From an uncultured Anaeromassilibacillus sp. (GTDB taxonomy: Bacteria; Bacillota; Clostridia; Oscillospirales; Acutalibacteraceae): a DNA stretch of 64,000 bases. Where the stretch lies: assembly GCA_930987725.1 (NCBI GenBank), contig CAKNKY010000002.1, forward strand, positions 1-64,000. The letters run 5' to 3'. Shown here piece after piece: positions 1 to 8,789 of this stretch. Each line of letters begins with the position of its first letter. The first letter of the stretch is position 1. Position numbers and translations under genes: made by a program. The notes beneath the pieces are model-generated. The model saw only the letters and a list, made by a program, of their open reading frames with translations. It was not told the origin of the DNA and did no database searches.

Positions 1-39
1 ATCGCAGGGTCGTTGGTTCGAGTCCAACTTGGGGAGCCA
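1..39 (+). tRNA. tRNA, 3' part only (possibly tRNA-Asn)
   Basis: The window opens inside a tRNA. The sequence reads as the 3' half of an anticodon stem (TCGCA), a five-base variable loop (GGGTC), a perfect T-arm (GTTGG-TTCGAGT-CCAAC), a seven-base acceptor strand (TTGGGGA), discriminator G and an encoded CCA. Discriminator G with a TCCCCAA-type acceptor fits bacterial tRNA-Asn, but the anticodon lies outside the window, so the identity is an inference. Confidence 0.85.
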
Positions 40-40
40 G

Positions 41-73
41 AAAAGCCCCGGATGCGACGCATCCGGGGCTTTT
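41..73 (+). terminator. Intrinsic terminator after the tRNA
   Basis: A near-perfect inverted repeat, AAAAGCCCCGGATG / CATCCGGGGCTTTT, begins two bases after the tRNA CCA and ends in four T residues. It is symmetrical enough to act in either direction. Confidence 0.85.
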
Positions 74-173
74 GTCATACCGGTTTGATAGCGGGCCTCT
101 GCACCATCTCTTTTCTGCGGCAAACGGTGCGGCGGGGCGAACCGGAAAAAGAAAAGAAAGGTTTGAGGGTGCA

Positions 174-1709
174 ATGCAAACGAAGGGTACGGTTCAGAAA
201 GGGATCTTTCTGGTTGTGGCGGTCCTGTTCCTGCTTTCGCTGATTCCGGTTTTTGCGATGGCCTTTTACGCCTATCCAAGCGCGGACGATCTCACCTATG
301 GCGTGTCAACGGCTCGCGCTTGGCAGGAAAACCATTCTCTGTCTTCCGTCGTGTCTGCCGCCTGGGAAGGCACGATGGAGAAGTACCAGACATGGCAAGG
401 AAGCTTTTTTGCGGTGCTGCTGATGCATTTGCAGCCGGCAGTGTTTGGAACATCCTGTTATTCCGTCGGGGTGCTTCTGCTCCTGATTGGGTATCTTACC
501 TTTGGAGCTCTGCTTCTTTATACAATTTCCCGGCGGCTCTTTTCCTGTGCCCGTCTGCCGGCAGGCATTATCACACTCGTGCTCCTTTTCCTGTCTCTTT
601 CTTTCACATATGATCCTGTGGAATCATTTTTCTGGTATAACGGCGGCGTCTATTACACCTTTTTCTATTCCCTGTCGCTGCTGCTTTTCAGCCTGCTGAT
701 CCTGGCCGCCACGGCGAAGGGCAAGGCCGCTGCCGCCGTGCCTGCCATCCTCAGCCTGCCGCTCGCGTTTTTCATCGGCGGGGGCAATTACTCCTCCGCC
801 CTCATGAGCGCTTCCCTGCTCTTCCTGCTGCTTGTGCTGTCCGTCTGGAAGCGCAGAAAGAAGGAGGCGATCGTGCTGCTGCTTGTCTTTGCGTCGCTCA
901 TGGCGTCGTTCCTCATCAGCATTCTGGCCCCCGGCAATGCCGTGCGCCAGATGGAGGCCGGCGGGGCCAGCTCTCCCGTGAAGGCGATCCTGCTCTCGCT
1001 TGTCTATGGCGTCTATGCGTTCTGCAACAGCATGACGCTTCCCGTCGTGGTGGGGTGGGCCTTCCTGACGCCGTTCCTCTATCGGGCGGTTTCCCGGCTT
1101 TCCTTCCGCTTCCCGTATCCTCTCGCCGTCTTTCTTCTGGCATACGGCGTGTTCTGCACCCAGGGGACGCCCGTCTTTTACGCGCTGGGGTTCAGCATGC
1201 CGGAGCGTGTGATCGACATCATCTATTTCAGCGTCTATCCCTTTTTCCTGCTGGTGTGGGCGTATTTCCTGGGCTGGCTTTCCCATCGGGATTGGTGGCT
1301 CACGCGCTGGGCGCGTGTGTCATCCGAATTGCCGAAGGGAAAGGCGGGGCTTTGCGCCTTCTTTGCGCTGATCTGCTTCTGCGCCGGCACCGTCGGCCTC
1401 ATCCGAATCGACAAGGATCCCGAAACGGGCGCCATGCGGCTGCAGGGCTTGCCGCTCAGCGCGCAGGCGGCCCTTTCCCTTGTCACGGGCGAAGCGCAGT
1501 CCTTTCACGCGCAGCTTACGGCGCGGGAAGCGCTCTATGAAGATCCTACCATCGCCGATGTGCGGGTGGAGCCGCTGCAGGAAAAGCCGTATCTGCTCTT
1601 CCAGGAGGACATCACCGAGGACCCGGCCTACTGGGTGAACACATCCACGGCAGCCTATTACGGGAAAGAATCGGTTGCGCTTTCCGGCGCGGCGCCGCAG
1701 GCTGAGTGA
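174..1709 (+). CDS. Polytopic membrane protein (DUF6056-like)
   Basis: 511-residue hydrophobic protein with roughly ten to twelve predicted membrane helices. The first helix is followed by the extracytoplasmic motif YPSADDLTYG, which recalls the Ser/Ala-Asp-Asp motif of DUF6056 and related GT-C-fold glycosyltransferase-like proteins. I chose the ATG at 174, beginning MQTKGTVQKG, because a GAGGGT element lies just upstream; the ORF-track start at 72 overlaps the terminator. The soluble C-terminal tail of about 100 residues has no motif I recognise. The gene stands alone, convergent with the Crp/Fnr gene. A role in envelope polysaccharide work is possible but not shown. Confidence 0.7.
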   Translation: MQTKGTVQKGIFLVVAVLFLLSLIPVFAMAFYAYPSADDLTYGVSTARAWQENHSLSSVVSAAWEGTMEKYQTWQGSFFAVLLMHLQPAVFGTSCYSVGVLLLLIGYLTFGALLLYTISRRLFSCARLPAGIITLVLLFLSLSFTYDPVESFFWYNGGVYYTFFYSLSLLLFSLLILAATAKGKAAAAVPAILSLPLAFFIGGGNYSSALMSASLLFLLLVLSVWKRRKKEAIVLLLVFASLMASFLISILAPGNAVRQMEAGGASSPVKAILLSLVYGVYAFCNSMTLPVVVGWAFLTPFLYRAVSRLSFRFPYPLAVFLLAYGVFCTQGTPVFYALGFSMPERVIDIIYFSVYPFFLLVWAYFLGWLSHRDWWLTRWARVSSELPKGKAGLCAFFALICFCAGTVGLIRIDKDPETGAMRLQGLPLSAQAALSLVTGEAQSFHAQLTAREALYEDPTIADVRVEPLQEKPYLLFQEDITEDPAYWVNTSTAAYYGKESVALSGAAPQAE

Positions 1710-1715
1710 CGGCGC

Positions 1716-2327
1716 TCAGGCGTGACGGCCTTGCTTTGGCGGCCGCCTGCGCAGCACGAGCGAGCCGTAGCCCCGCTTCACAAGCCCTTCCCGCTCCATG
1801 CGGGCGAGGGCGCGGCTCACCGTCACGCGCGAAAGGCCGGCGAGGTTGGCCAGCTCCTCCTGCGTGGCGTGCACGGCGCCCGTCTCGTCTGCCAGCCGCG
1901 TGAGCAGGCGGGCGATCCGCTCGTCGGCGCGCAGGAAGGCCATGGCGTCCACCTGGGCGGAGAGCAGGCGGATGGTCCCGGCAAGCGACTGCAGCAGCTC
2001 CACCGCCAGGCCCGGCTGCATCGCAAAACACCGCAGCAGCGTGCGCCGGTTCACGGGGATGATCTGTGATTTTTCGAGTGTGCGCGCCGAGGAAACGCGC
2101 GGTGCGCCGTCGAAGAAGGAGGCTACGCCGAAGGGCTCCCCCGGCTGCACAAGCCGCAGCGTGTGCTGCGCGCCGTCCTCCGCCGCGAGGAAGATTTCCA
2201 CGCTGCCGCTCACGAGGTAATAAAACTGGACGGCCGTCTGCTCCTGCAGATAGACGATCGTGTGCCGCGCATAGAGCCGCGCGGGCTCCGTCTGCTCCAG
2301 AATGGCCCATGGATTTTCCTTTGGCAT
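1716..2327 (-). CDS. Crp/Fnr family transcriptional regulator
   Basis: 203 residues. Residues 15-125 form a cyclic-nucleotide-binding-like beta barrel ([20 protein letters not shown]). Residues 153-185 form a Crp-type winged helix-turn-helix ([20 protein letters not shown]). There is no N-terminal cysteine cluster, so an FNR-type Fe-S sensor is unlikely; the effector is unknown. The gene is divergent from leuC across 106 bp holding the palindrome TATCACATGATA, a plausible operator for autoregulation and control of leuC. Its 3' end nearly abuts the convergent membrane-protein gene. Confidence 0.88.
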   Translation of the reverse strand: MPKENPWAILEQTEPARLYARHTIVYLQEQTAVQFYYLVSGSVEIFLAAEDGAQHTLRLVQPGEPFGVASFFDGAPRVSSARTLEKSQIIPVNRRTLLRCFAMQPGLAVELLQSLAGTIRLLSAQVDAMAFLRADERIARLLTRLADETGAVHATQEELANLAGLSRVTVSRALARMEREGLVKRGYGSLVLRRRPPKQGRHA

Positions 2328-2354
2328 CGCGCACGCCTCCCTTTCCTTTTCTCA

Positions 2355-2382
2355 ATTGTATCACATGATATATTCTTTCCGC
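2355..2382 (-). promoter_or_regulatory. Candidate promoter and Crp/Fnr operator between the divergent regulator and leuC
   Basis: On the minus strand TTGCGG is followed after 18 bp by TACAAT, reading toward the Crp/Fnr gene. The perfect palindrome TATCACATGATA (2359-2370) overlaps the -10 region and spacer, where binding would repress. The -10 for leuC may be TATGAT near 2394. Assigning the palindrome to this regulator is inference. Confidence 0.45.
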
Positions 2383-2433
2383 AAGAAACGGTGTATGATG
2401 AAGAAAAACAAAGCAGAAGGAGAGACCATCACC

Positions 2434-3696
2434 ATGGGAATGACGATGACCCAGAAGATCCTGGCGGCGCATGCCGGTCTGGACCATGTGGAGCCGGGCC
2501 AGCTCATCGAAGCGAAGCTGGATCTGGTGCTCGGCAACGACATCACGTCGCCGGTTGCCATCAACGAATTTGAAAAGTGCGGGGCCGATTCCGTGTTCGA
2601 CAAATCGCGCATTGCGCTTGTGCTGGACCATTTCACCCCGAACAAGGACATCAAGGCGGCGGAGCAGTGCCGCCAGGTGCGCCGCTTTGCCTCGAAATAT
2701 GACATTGACAATTTCTTCGACGTGGGCCGCGTGGGCATTGAGCACGCGCTGCTGCCGGAGCAGGGCATTGTGGTGCCGGGCGACTGCGTGATCGGCGCGG
2801 ACTCCCACACCTGCACGTATGGCGCGCTCGGCGCATTCTCCACGGGCGTCGGTTCCACCGATATGGCGGCGGGCATGATCGCGGGCAAAACGTGGTTCAA
2901 GGTGCCGCAGGCGATCCGCGTCACGCTGCATGGCAAGCTGCCCAAGTGGGTGAGCGGCAAAGACGTGATTCTGCACCTCATCGGCGAGATCGGCGTGGAC
3001 GGCGCGCTGTATGAGTCGCTGGAATTCACCGGAGACGGCGTGAAGAGCCTTTCCATGGACGATCGCCTCTGCATCGCGAATATGGCCATCGAGGCCGGCG
3101 CGAAGAACGGCATTTTCCCGGTGGACGAGGTCACGCTGGCATACGGCAAGGATCGTTTCCGCCGTGAGCCTGTGATTTACACGGCGGACGACGACGCGGC
3201 GTATGTTTCCGAGGTTACCATCAATCTCGACGAGCTGCGCCCGACGGTAGCGTTCCCGCATCTGCCGGAGAACACCCGCACCATCGACGAGGTGGGCGAG
3301 GTGAAGATCGATCAGGTTGTGATCGGTTCCTGCACGAACGGCCGCATGGAGGATCTCCGCACGGCGGCTGAAATCCTTAAGGGCCGCAAGGTGGCGGACG
3401 GCGTGCGCTGCATCATCATCCCGGCCACGCAGAAGATTTACCTTGACGCCGTGCACGAGGGCCTGGTGGACATCTTCATCAATGCCGGCGCCATTTTCAG
3501 CATGCCGACCTGCGGTCCCTGCCTGGGCGGCCACATGGGCGTGCTCGGCAAGGGCGAGCGCGCCGTTTCCACCACAAACCGCAATTTTGTGGGCCGCATG
3601 GGGCATGTGGAGAGCGAGGTTTACCTCGCGAGCCCGGCCGTTGCCGCCGCCAGCGCGGTGACCGGTTTTATCACCGACCCGGAGAAACTTGACTGA
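2434..3696 (+). CDS. leuC: 3-isopropylmalate dehydratase large subunit
   Basis: 420-residue aconitase-family protein that isomerises 2- and 3-isopropylmalate in leucine synthesis together with LeuD. Visible motifs are [15 protein letters not shown] (about residue 120), GSCTNGR (about 297) and TCGPCLGGH (about 359), which supply the three cysteine ligands of the [4Fe-4S] cluster. Length and sequence style match the short archaeal/clostridial LeuC group rather than the longer E. coli type, so a related hydroxyacid dehydratase role (homoaconitase or citramalate pathway) is possible. I chose ATG 2434 behind AGAAGGAGAG; the 44 upstream residues in the ORF track run through the promoter region. leuD follows after 12 bp. 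No leuA or leuB is in the window. Confidence 0.93.
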   Translation: MGMTMTQKILAAHAGLDHVEPGQLIEAKLDLVLGNDITSPVAINEFEKCGADSVFDKSRIALVLDHFTPNKDIKAAEQCRQVRRFASKYDIDNFFDVGRVGIEHALLPEQGIVVPGDCVIGADSHTCTYGALGAFSTGVGSTDMAAGMIAGKTWFKVPQAIRVTLHGKLPKWVSGKDVILHLIGEIGVDGALYESLEFTGDGVKSLSMDDRLCIANMAIEAGAKNGIFPVDEVTLAYGKDRFRREPVIYTADDDAAYVSEVTINLDELRPTVAFPHLPENTRTIDEVGEVKIDQVVIGSCTNGRMEDLRTAAEILKGRKVADGVRCIIIPATQKIYLDAVHEGLVDIFINAGAIFSMPTCGPCLGGHMGVLGKGERAVSTTNRNFVGRMGHVESEVYLASPAVAAASAVTGFITDPEKLD

Positions 3697-3708
3697 GGAG
3701 GCAGCAGC

Positions 3709-4194
3709 ATGAACGCACATGGCTTTGTACACCGTTACGGTGATAATGTTGACACGGACGTGATCATTCCCGCCCGGTATCTGAACACGGCTTCCCACGA
3801 GGAACTGGCCGCCCACTGCATGGAGGACATCGACAAGGAGTTTGTCCACAACGTCAAGCAGGGCGACATCATTGTGGCCGGCAAGAACTTCGGCTGTGGG
3901 TCCTCCCGTGAGCACGCGCCCATCGCCATCAAGGCGAGCGGCATCTCCTGCGTGATTGCGCCCACGTTTGCGCGCATTTTCTACCGCAACTCGATCAACA
4001 TCGGCCTTGCCATTCTGGAATGCCCGGAGGCGGCGGCCGAGATTCAGGGCGGCGACGAGGTCTCCGTCGATTTCGACACCGGCGTCATCACGGACGTGAC
4101 CACCGGCAAAACCTACAAGGCGCAGCCCTTCCCGCCCTTCATCCAGAACATCATCGAAAAGGGCGGCCTCCTGAACAGCCTCAAGCAAGGCTGA
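3709..4194 (+). CDS. leuD: 3-isopropylmalate dehydratase small subunit
   Basis: 161-residue swivel-domain subunit that completes the LeuC active site. It shows the diagnostic [17 protein letters not shown] near the N-terminus and [11 protein letters not shown] around residue 63, the substrate-recognition loop. Length fits the short LeuD group that pairs with LeuC of about 420 residues. It starts at ATG behind GAGGAGGCAGC, 12 bp after leuC, so the two are co-transcribed. The stop codon lies inside the first unit of the downstream palindromic repeat array (AAGGCTGAGCCTT), so the repeat has contributed the end of this reading frame. Confidence 0.93.
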   Translation: MNAHGFVHRYGDNVDTDVIIPARYLNTASHEELAAHCMEDIDKEFVHNVKQGDIIVAGKNFGCGSSREHAPIAIKASGISCVIAPTFARIFYRNSINIGLAILECPEAAAEIQGGDEVSVDFDTGVITDVTTGKTYKAQPFPPFIQNIIEKGGLLNSLKQG

Positions 4195-4628
4195 GCCTTG
4201 ACGCACGACCCGCGCGAGGCTGAGCCTCGACGCACGACCCGCGCGAGGCTGAGCCTCGACGCAAGACCCGCGGGTGAGCCCGCAGGGTTCGAAAAGCCTG
4301 TTCGTGCGGGTGGCTGGTGACGACGAGGCTGAGCCTCGATGCAAGACCCGCGGATAGGCCCGCAGAACTCGAAAAGCCTTCTCGCGCGGGTGGGCTGGTG
4401 ACGAGGCTGAGCCTCGATGCACGCCCCGCGCGAGGCTGAGCCTTGACGCACGACCCGCGGGCGAGCCCGCAGAGCTCGAAAAGCCTTCTCGCGCGGGTGG
4501 CTGGTGACGAGGCCGAGCCTCGATGCACGCCCCGCGCGAGGCTGAGCCTCGACGCAAGACCCGCGGGTGAGCCCGCAGGGTTCGAAAAGCCCGTTCGCGC
4601 GGGTGGCTGGTGACAAGGCTGAGCTTGG
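4186..4628. repeat. Palindromic tandem repeat array downstream of leuD
   Basis: Eight units of about 27 bp (consensus GAGGCTGAGCCTCGACGCA followed by mGmCCCGC) plus a degenerate ninth, interrupted by four copies of a 50-bp unit (GGGTGAGCCCGCAGGGTTCG ... GTGGCTGGTGAC). Each short unit contains the hairpin GAGGC-TGA-GCCTC. The long unit contains GCGGG-TGA-GCCCGC and a second pairing between its CCCGCG and CGCGGG parts. The copies differ by point changes. The first unit contains the leuD stop codon. The layout resembles REP/BIME-type extragenic palindromes; I see no mobile gene. Large ORFs crossing the array on either strand are artefacts of its periodicity. Confidence 0.85.
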
Positions 4629-4656
4629 AAAGCCTGCCCGCGGCAAATTTGCACGG

Positions 4657-4704
4657 AAAAACCCCGGCATCCCGGGCCGTTCAGGCCGGGATGCCGGGGT
4701 TTTG
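4657..4704. terminator. Bidirectional intrinsic terminator between leuD and the GH31 gene
   Basis: The stem ACCCCGGCATCCCGG / CCGGGATGCCGGGGT has A and T runs on its flanks, so it can end transcription from leuCD on the plus strand and from the GH31 gene on the minus strand. Confidence 0.85.
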
Positions 4705-4723
4705 TGTCTCAAAGAGGAAAGGC

Positions 4724-6733
4724 TCAGTCGAAGCGCAGGTCCTCGAGCTTGCCTTCGCGGATGAACACGGGGATCTCGCTGAGCGGGGCGGCGCAGGAAA
4801 TCGTCTGGCCGCCTTCCGAGACGGAGCCGTCGTTCAGGTTGCGCCAGCGGCAGCCTGCGGGCAGATAGACCTCGCGCTCGCGCTGGTTCTCCCACAGGAT
4901 GGGCGCCACCAGGATGTCGTCGCCCAGGAAGAACTCGTCTTCCACCTCCCAGGCGTGCTTGTCGCCGGGGAAGTTGTAGAACAGCGGGCGGATGACGGGC
5001 GAGCCCTTCTCATGGGCCTGGCGCATCGTCCCCTTCACATAGGGACGCATCTTTTCGCGCAGGAACAGATACTTTTTGCAGATCTCGTAGACTTCCTCGC
5101 CGTACGTCCACACCTCGTTGGAGGCGCCGCTCGGCGTGGAACCGCCGCCGGTGGGGCCGATCGGGGGCTTGTGGGGCTCGCGGTCGCCGTGCAGGCGCAT
5201 GACGGGGCAGAACGCGCCGAACTCAAACCAGCGCGCCAGGCACTCGTGGAAGGCGGGGTCGCGGATATCGCCGCCGTGGAAGCCGCCGATATCGGTTGTC
5301 CACCACGGGATGCCGGCAATGCCCATGTTCAGGCCGGCGGCAAACTGGTTGCGCAGCGAGCGGAAGCTCGAATCGATGTCGCCGCTCCACACGAGCGCGC
5401 CGTAGCGCTGGCTGCCCGCCCAGGCGCAGCGCACCAGGCTCACGATCTCCTGCTCCCCCTCGCCCTGCAGGCCCTCATAGGCCATCTTCGCGTATTCGCG
5501 CGGGTAGAGGTTGCCGATCTCGAGGTCGCTGCCGCGCCAGTAGCGGTAGTGCTCGAATTCATAGCGCGTGAACTCCGGCTCGGCCTCGTCCAGCCAGAAC
5601 ACGCGGATGCCGTAGCGGCGGTAATTGTCGTGGATCTTCTGCCACACATAGCGGCGGGCCGCCGGGTTCGTCATGTCCGCGAAGCAGGCGTTGCCGAGCT
5701 GGTGCATCCGGTTGCCGTGCTCCGTGCGGGTCAGCAGGCCGAGCTCGCGCATCTCGCGGTAGTTCACGCTGTCCTCCTGCACGGTGGGCCACACGGAGAT
5801 CATCAGCTCGATGCCCATCTCCTTGAGCTCGCGCACCATGGCGTCCGGGTCCGGCCAATATTCCGGGTCAAAGCACCAGTCGCCCTGGTGCGGCCAGTGG
5901 AAGTAGTCGATGACGATCACGGAGATCGGCAGGCCGCGGCGCTTGTACTCGCGGGCGATCTCCAGCAGTTCGTCCTGCGTCTGGTAGCGCAGCTTGCACT
6001 GCCAGAAACCGGTGCCGAAGTCCGGCATCATGGGCGGCTTGCCCACGGCCGTCATGTAGGCTTCCTCGATCTCGGCCGGGGTGTCGCCCGCCGTGATCCA
6101 GTAGTCCATCTGCCGGGTGGAGCGCACCGTCCACTCCGTGACGTTCTTGCCGAACGTCACGCGGCCCACGGCGGGATTGTTCCACAGGAGGCCGTAGCCG
6201 CGGTTCGAGAGCACAAACGGCACGCTTGCCTGGGAATTGCGGTGCGCCAGCTCTACGATGCAGCCCTTCAGATCCAGGCAGTCCTGCTGGTATTGGCCCA
6301 TGCCATAGAGTTTTTCGCCGCCGTTGGCCTCAAAGCGGACCTCCAGGCTGAAATTGTCTGTGCCGGCGATGGGGCGGAAGGTGCGCGGGCAGATTTCCAG
6401 CGCGCTGTTGAAGCCCTCGTCCTCCTCGCGGAAGCGGTTGCGGTCATATTCCTCCAGCAGCGTCTCGCCGGTGTCCGCACGCGAAAAGCGCAGCTTGCCG
6501 GAGGGGAAGACGTCGCAGCGGAGCTTGCCGTTCACGATGCTGGCACGTGTGCCGTTCACAGTGATCTGCGCCTTGGTTTCTGCGTGTTCGGGCAGCAGGG
6601 CGAAGTCCTCGTCCGCCAGCAGCTCGCCCTGCACGGTGGCGCGCACGCGCAGGCTGTTTGCGCCCCAGGGCTCGATGCAGAGCAGCTCCTCGTCGAAGCG
6701 GCGCAGGATCCTGTTTTCTTCTGCGTAAAGCAA
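4724..6733 (-). CDS. Glycoside hydrolase family 31 (alpha-xylosidase/alpha-glucosidase type)
   Basis: About 669 residues. A beta-sandwich N-domain is followed by a TIM barrel and C-terminal sheet domains. The catalytic nucleophile lies in WLDEAEPE (about D382) and the acid/base in WSGDIDS (about D452), both hallmark GH31 motifs. There is no signal peptide, so it should cleave imported alpha-linked oligosaccharides in the cytoplasm. It follows the two sugar ABC permeases, which suggests it acts on what they import. I favour the TTG start at 6733 because AAAGGAGAG sits 6 bp upstream; the ATG at 6784 lies in the leader and lacks a ribosome site. It has its own promoter, so it can be expressed apart from the permeases. 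Substrate (xyloside or glucoside) cannot be fixed from motifs. Confidence 0.9.
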   Translation of the reverse strand: MLYAEENRILRRFDEELLCIEPWGANSLRVRATVQGELLADEDFALLPEHAETKAQITVNGTRASIVNGKLRCDVFPSGKLRFSRADTGETLLEEYDRNRFREEDEGFNSALEICPRTFRPIAGTDNFSLEVRFEANGGEKLYGMGQYQQDCLDLKGCIVELAHRNSQASVPFVLSNRGYGLLWNNPAVGRVTFGKNVTEWTVRSTRQMDYWITAGDTPAEIEEAYMTAVGKPPMMPDFGTGFWQCKLRYQTQDELLEIAREYKRRGLPISVIVIDYFHWPHQGDWCFDPEYWPDPDAMVRELKEMGIELMISVWPTVQEDSVNYREMRELGLLTRTEHGNRMHQLGNACFADMTNPAARRYVWQKIHDNYRRYGIRVFWLDEAEPEFTRYEFEHYRYWRGSDLEIGNLYPREYAKMAYEGLQGEGEQEIVSLVRCAWAGSQRYGALVWSGDIDSSFRSLRNQFAAGLNMGIAGIPWWTTDIGGFHGGDIRDPAFHECLARWFEFGAFCPVMRLHGDREPHKPPIGPTGGGSTPSGASNEVWTYGEEVYEICKKYLFLREKMRPYVKGTMRQAHEKGSPVIRPLFYNFPGDKHAWEVEDEFFLGDDILVAPILWENQREREVYLPAGCRWRNLNDGSVSEGGQTISCAAPLSEIPVFIREGKLEDLRFD

Positions 6734-6799
6734 GGTCAACTCTCCTTTTCTGAAAAATAACATCCGCGGCCGGAAGGCCGCCATGGTTCGATCGCCCCC

Positions 6800-6828
6800 A
6801 TTATAGCGGAAGCGTGCGGGAAATGCAA
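6800..6828 (-). promoter_or_regulatory. Promoter of the GH31 gene
   Basis: TTGCAT, a 17-bp spacer and a perfect TATAAT read toward the GH31 gene. The leader that follows can form a GCGGCC-TTCC-GGCCGC hairpin before the Shine-Dalgarno sequence. Confidence 0.75.
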
Positions 6829-6864
6829 TTCCTTCTCAAAAGTTTTGTGCCCGCAGGCAACGCT

Positions 6865-7749
6865 TTATTCCTTTACAGCGCCCAGCATAATGCCGGTAAC
6901 AAAATATTTTTGTAAAAACGGATAGACGACGAGCATGGGGATCATGGCGATAAAAATCTTGGCCGCATCCAGCGATTTGTTGGAAAGCTGGCTCATCAGC
7001 TTGAGCTCATCCGGGTTGAGCATATTGGTCTGTGTGTTCACGACCATCTGCTGAATGTAGGTTTGCAGCGGGTAGTGTGCGTCGCTGCTGGAAAGCACCA
7101 TGCCCTGGAAAAACTCGTTCCAATACCCGACGCTGGTGAACAGGATGATGGTGGCCAGCATGGGCACGGAGCAGGGCACTACAATGCTGAACAGGATGCG
7201 CCACGGACCGGCCCCGTCTACCAGGGCGGCTTCCTCCAGGTTTTGCGGCAGGTTGCGGAAGAAGTTCATCACCAGCAGCAGGTTGAACACCGGCAAACCG
7301 CCGCACAACACCAGGCCCCAGATGGTGTCGATGGCCCTATAATTGACCATGGTAATGTACCACGGAATCACACCACTGTTGAAAACCATGCAGAACATGA
7401 CGATCCACATGATGATGTTGCGGGCTTTGAACAGGCGTTTTGGTTTGGAGAGTGCATATCCCATGGTGATCATGACCAGCAGCGAGACAATGGTGCCGAG
7501 GACGGAGCGCAGAATGGAGATCCAGAAAGAGTGGAAGAATTTCCAGTCTCCCATAATTTCCGAATAACTCACAGTGGTGAACCCCACGGGAAAGAACGTG
7601 ACCATGCCGGAATTTGCTGCTGTTTTGTCGGAAAATGAAAGGCAAAATGCATACCAGATGGGATAGAGACAACTCAGTGCCAGAAGCGCCATGAGCAGAT
7701 ACAGAAACACCGTGAAGATCCGGGTGCCAAGTGTTTTGCGTTGTACCAT
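6865..7749 (-). CDS. Carbohydrate ABC transporter permease (YtcP/LplC type)
   Basis: 294-residue inner-membrane permease with about six helices. The binding-protein-dependent transport loop EEAALVDGAGPWRILFSIVVP (EAA motif, about residues 180-200) contacts the ATPase, and the C-terminal signature YPFLQKYFVTGIMLGAVKE is typical of MalG-like LplC/YtcP proteins. The start is the ATG at 7749 behind AGGAGG; the longer ORF-track start runs through that ribosome site. It lies 20 bp after the partner permease. No ATPase subunit is encoded here, as is usual for this class, which shares an MsmK-type ATPase encoded elsewhere. Confidence 0.93.
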   Translation of the reverse strand: MVQRKTLGTRIFTVFLYLLMALLALSCLYPIWYAFCLSFSDKTAANSGMVTFFPVGFTTVSYSEIMGDWKFFHSFWISILRSVLGTIVSLLVMITMGYALSKPKRLFKARNIIMWIVMFCMVFNSGVIPWYITMVNYRAIDTIWGLVLCGGLPVFNLLLVMNFFRNLPQNLEEAALVDGAGPWRILFSIVVPCSVPMLATIILFTSVGYWNEFFQGMVLSSSDAHYPLQTYIQQMVVNTQTNMLNPDELKLMSQLSNKSLDAAKIFIAMIPMLVVYPFLQKYFVTGIMLGAVKE

Positions 7750-7769
7750 AACGAGATCGCCTCCTTTCC

Positions 7770-8624
7770 TCAAAAAACTTTATAGTCGGCAAATTTGTAG
7801 GCGGCCGTGTAAGAGAGGACGATCATGACAAAGCTGATCAGGGATTTGAACAGGCCTGCTGTGGTGGCCAGGGAGAATTGCAGGTTGACCAGGCCGATGC
7901 GGTACACCCAGGTGTCAAGAATATCGCCGGTGGAGTACACCATGGGATTGTACAGATTGAACACCTGATCAAAGCCGGCGTTGAGCACGTTGCTCAGGCC
8001 CAGAACGCCCACCAGGACGATGGTCGGCATGATGCCGGGCAGCGTGATGTAAAACACGGAACGGAACTTGCCGCACCCGTCGATGGAAGCGGCCTCGTAC
8101 AGGTTCGGGTCGATGCCGGTGAGGGCGGCCAGGAATATGACGGCGTTGAAGCCGAATTCCTTCCACACATCCGTGCCGATAACCAACTGGCGGAAATAAG
8201 ACGATTCGCTGAACCAGATGACCGGCTCCGCGCCGAACAGGCCGCCGATTTTGTTGACAATGCCGTCCAGACCGAAAATGTTCAAAATCACGCTGGCCAG
8301 GATAACCCACGAGAGGAAATGCGGCAGATAGACGGCTGTCTGGATGAATTTCTTGTACCGCAGGTTTTTTACCTCGTTGAGCAGCAGGGCAAAGAGGAGC
8401 GGCACCACCAGGTTCAGCACCACTTTGGAGCAGGCGATGACAATGGTGTTGACGATAACGCGCTTCGCATCTGCCATGGAAAAGAGATATTCAAAATTTT
8501 CCAGACCGTTAAATTCCGATCTCCACGGCCCAAGGCCGGGGACATAGTCTTCAAACGCGATGATGATGCCGAAGAGCGGGACCAGGTTGAAGAAAAGAAG
8601 CCACAGCAGGCCGGGGACCACCAT
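7770..8624 (-). CDS. Sugar ABC transporter permease (LplB type), apparent 5' frameshift
   Basis: Polytopic permease with the EAA loop EAASIDGCGKFRSVFYITLP and the usual C-terminal YKFADYKVF. The open frame gives 284 residues from an internal ATG with no ribosome site. Just upstream, at 8670, is an ATG behind AAAAGGATGG, but that frame stops after seven codons (MKKTKKF). Removing one A from the A7 run after this ATG joins the frames and gives MKKRRSFKLQTHYWLM before the visible start, the expected LplB N-terminus, for a 299-residue protein. The gene is therefore either an assembly error at a homopolymer or a real slippage or loss mutation. The partner permease follows directly. Confidence 0.85.
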   Translation of the reverse strand: MVVPGLLWLLFFNLVPLFGIIIAFEDYVPGLGPWRSEFNGLENFEYLFSMADAKRVIVNTIVIACSKVVLNLVVPLLFALLLNEVKNLRYKKFIQTAVYLPHFLSWVILASVILNIFGLDGIVNKIGGLFGAEPVIWFSESSYFRQLVIGTDVWKEFGFNAVIFLAALTGIDPNLYEAASIDGCGKFRSVFYITLPGIMPTIVLVGVLGLSNVLNAGFDQVFNLYNPMVYSTGDILDTWVYRIGLVNLQFSLATTAGLFKSLISFVMIVLSYTAAYKFADYKVF

Positions 8625-8711
8625 TAGCCAATAATGCGTTTGAAGCTTAAAACTTCTTCGTTTTTTTCATGGTTACCATCCTTTTGCATAAATCTTTCCT
8701 GAAAAAGGAAA

Positions 8712-8745
8712 AGTCTCTGTCCGGCGGTCCCGCCGGACAGAGACT
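8712..8745 (-). terminator. Hairpin between the binding-protein and permease genes
   Basis: A perfect 15-bp stem, AGTCTCTGTCCGGCG / CGCCGGACAGAGACT, is followed on the minus strand by TTTTCCTTTTT. It lies after the solute-binding-protein gene and before the permeases. Such intercistronic terminators usually let the binding protein be made in excess over the permeases. Confidence 0.75.
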
Positions 8746-8789
8746 CCCGGTGTCTAATCGTGAAAGAGAACCGGCCGGCTGCTCTCGAA

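Noticed and set aside
1612-4557. 981-codon minus-strand ORF over leuC, leuD and the repeat array
   Set aside because: It is antisense to two clear genes and ends in repeat-derived peptide; composition and motifs are those of a GC-rich shadow frame.
4186-4628. CRISPR array
   Set aside because: Units are palindromic, variable and directly adjacent rather than identical repeats separated by unique spacers, and no cas genes are present.
4610-6760. 716-codon plus-strand ORF
   Set aside because: Exact antisense of the GH31 gene, whose catalytic motifs are unmistakable on the minus strand.
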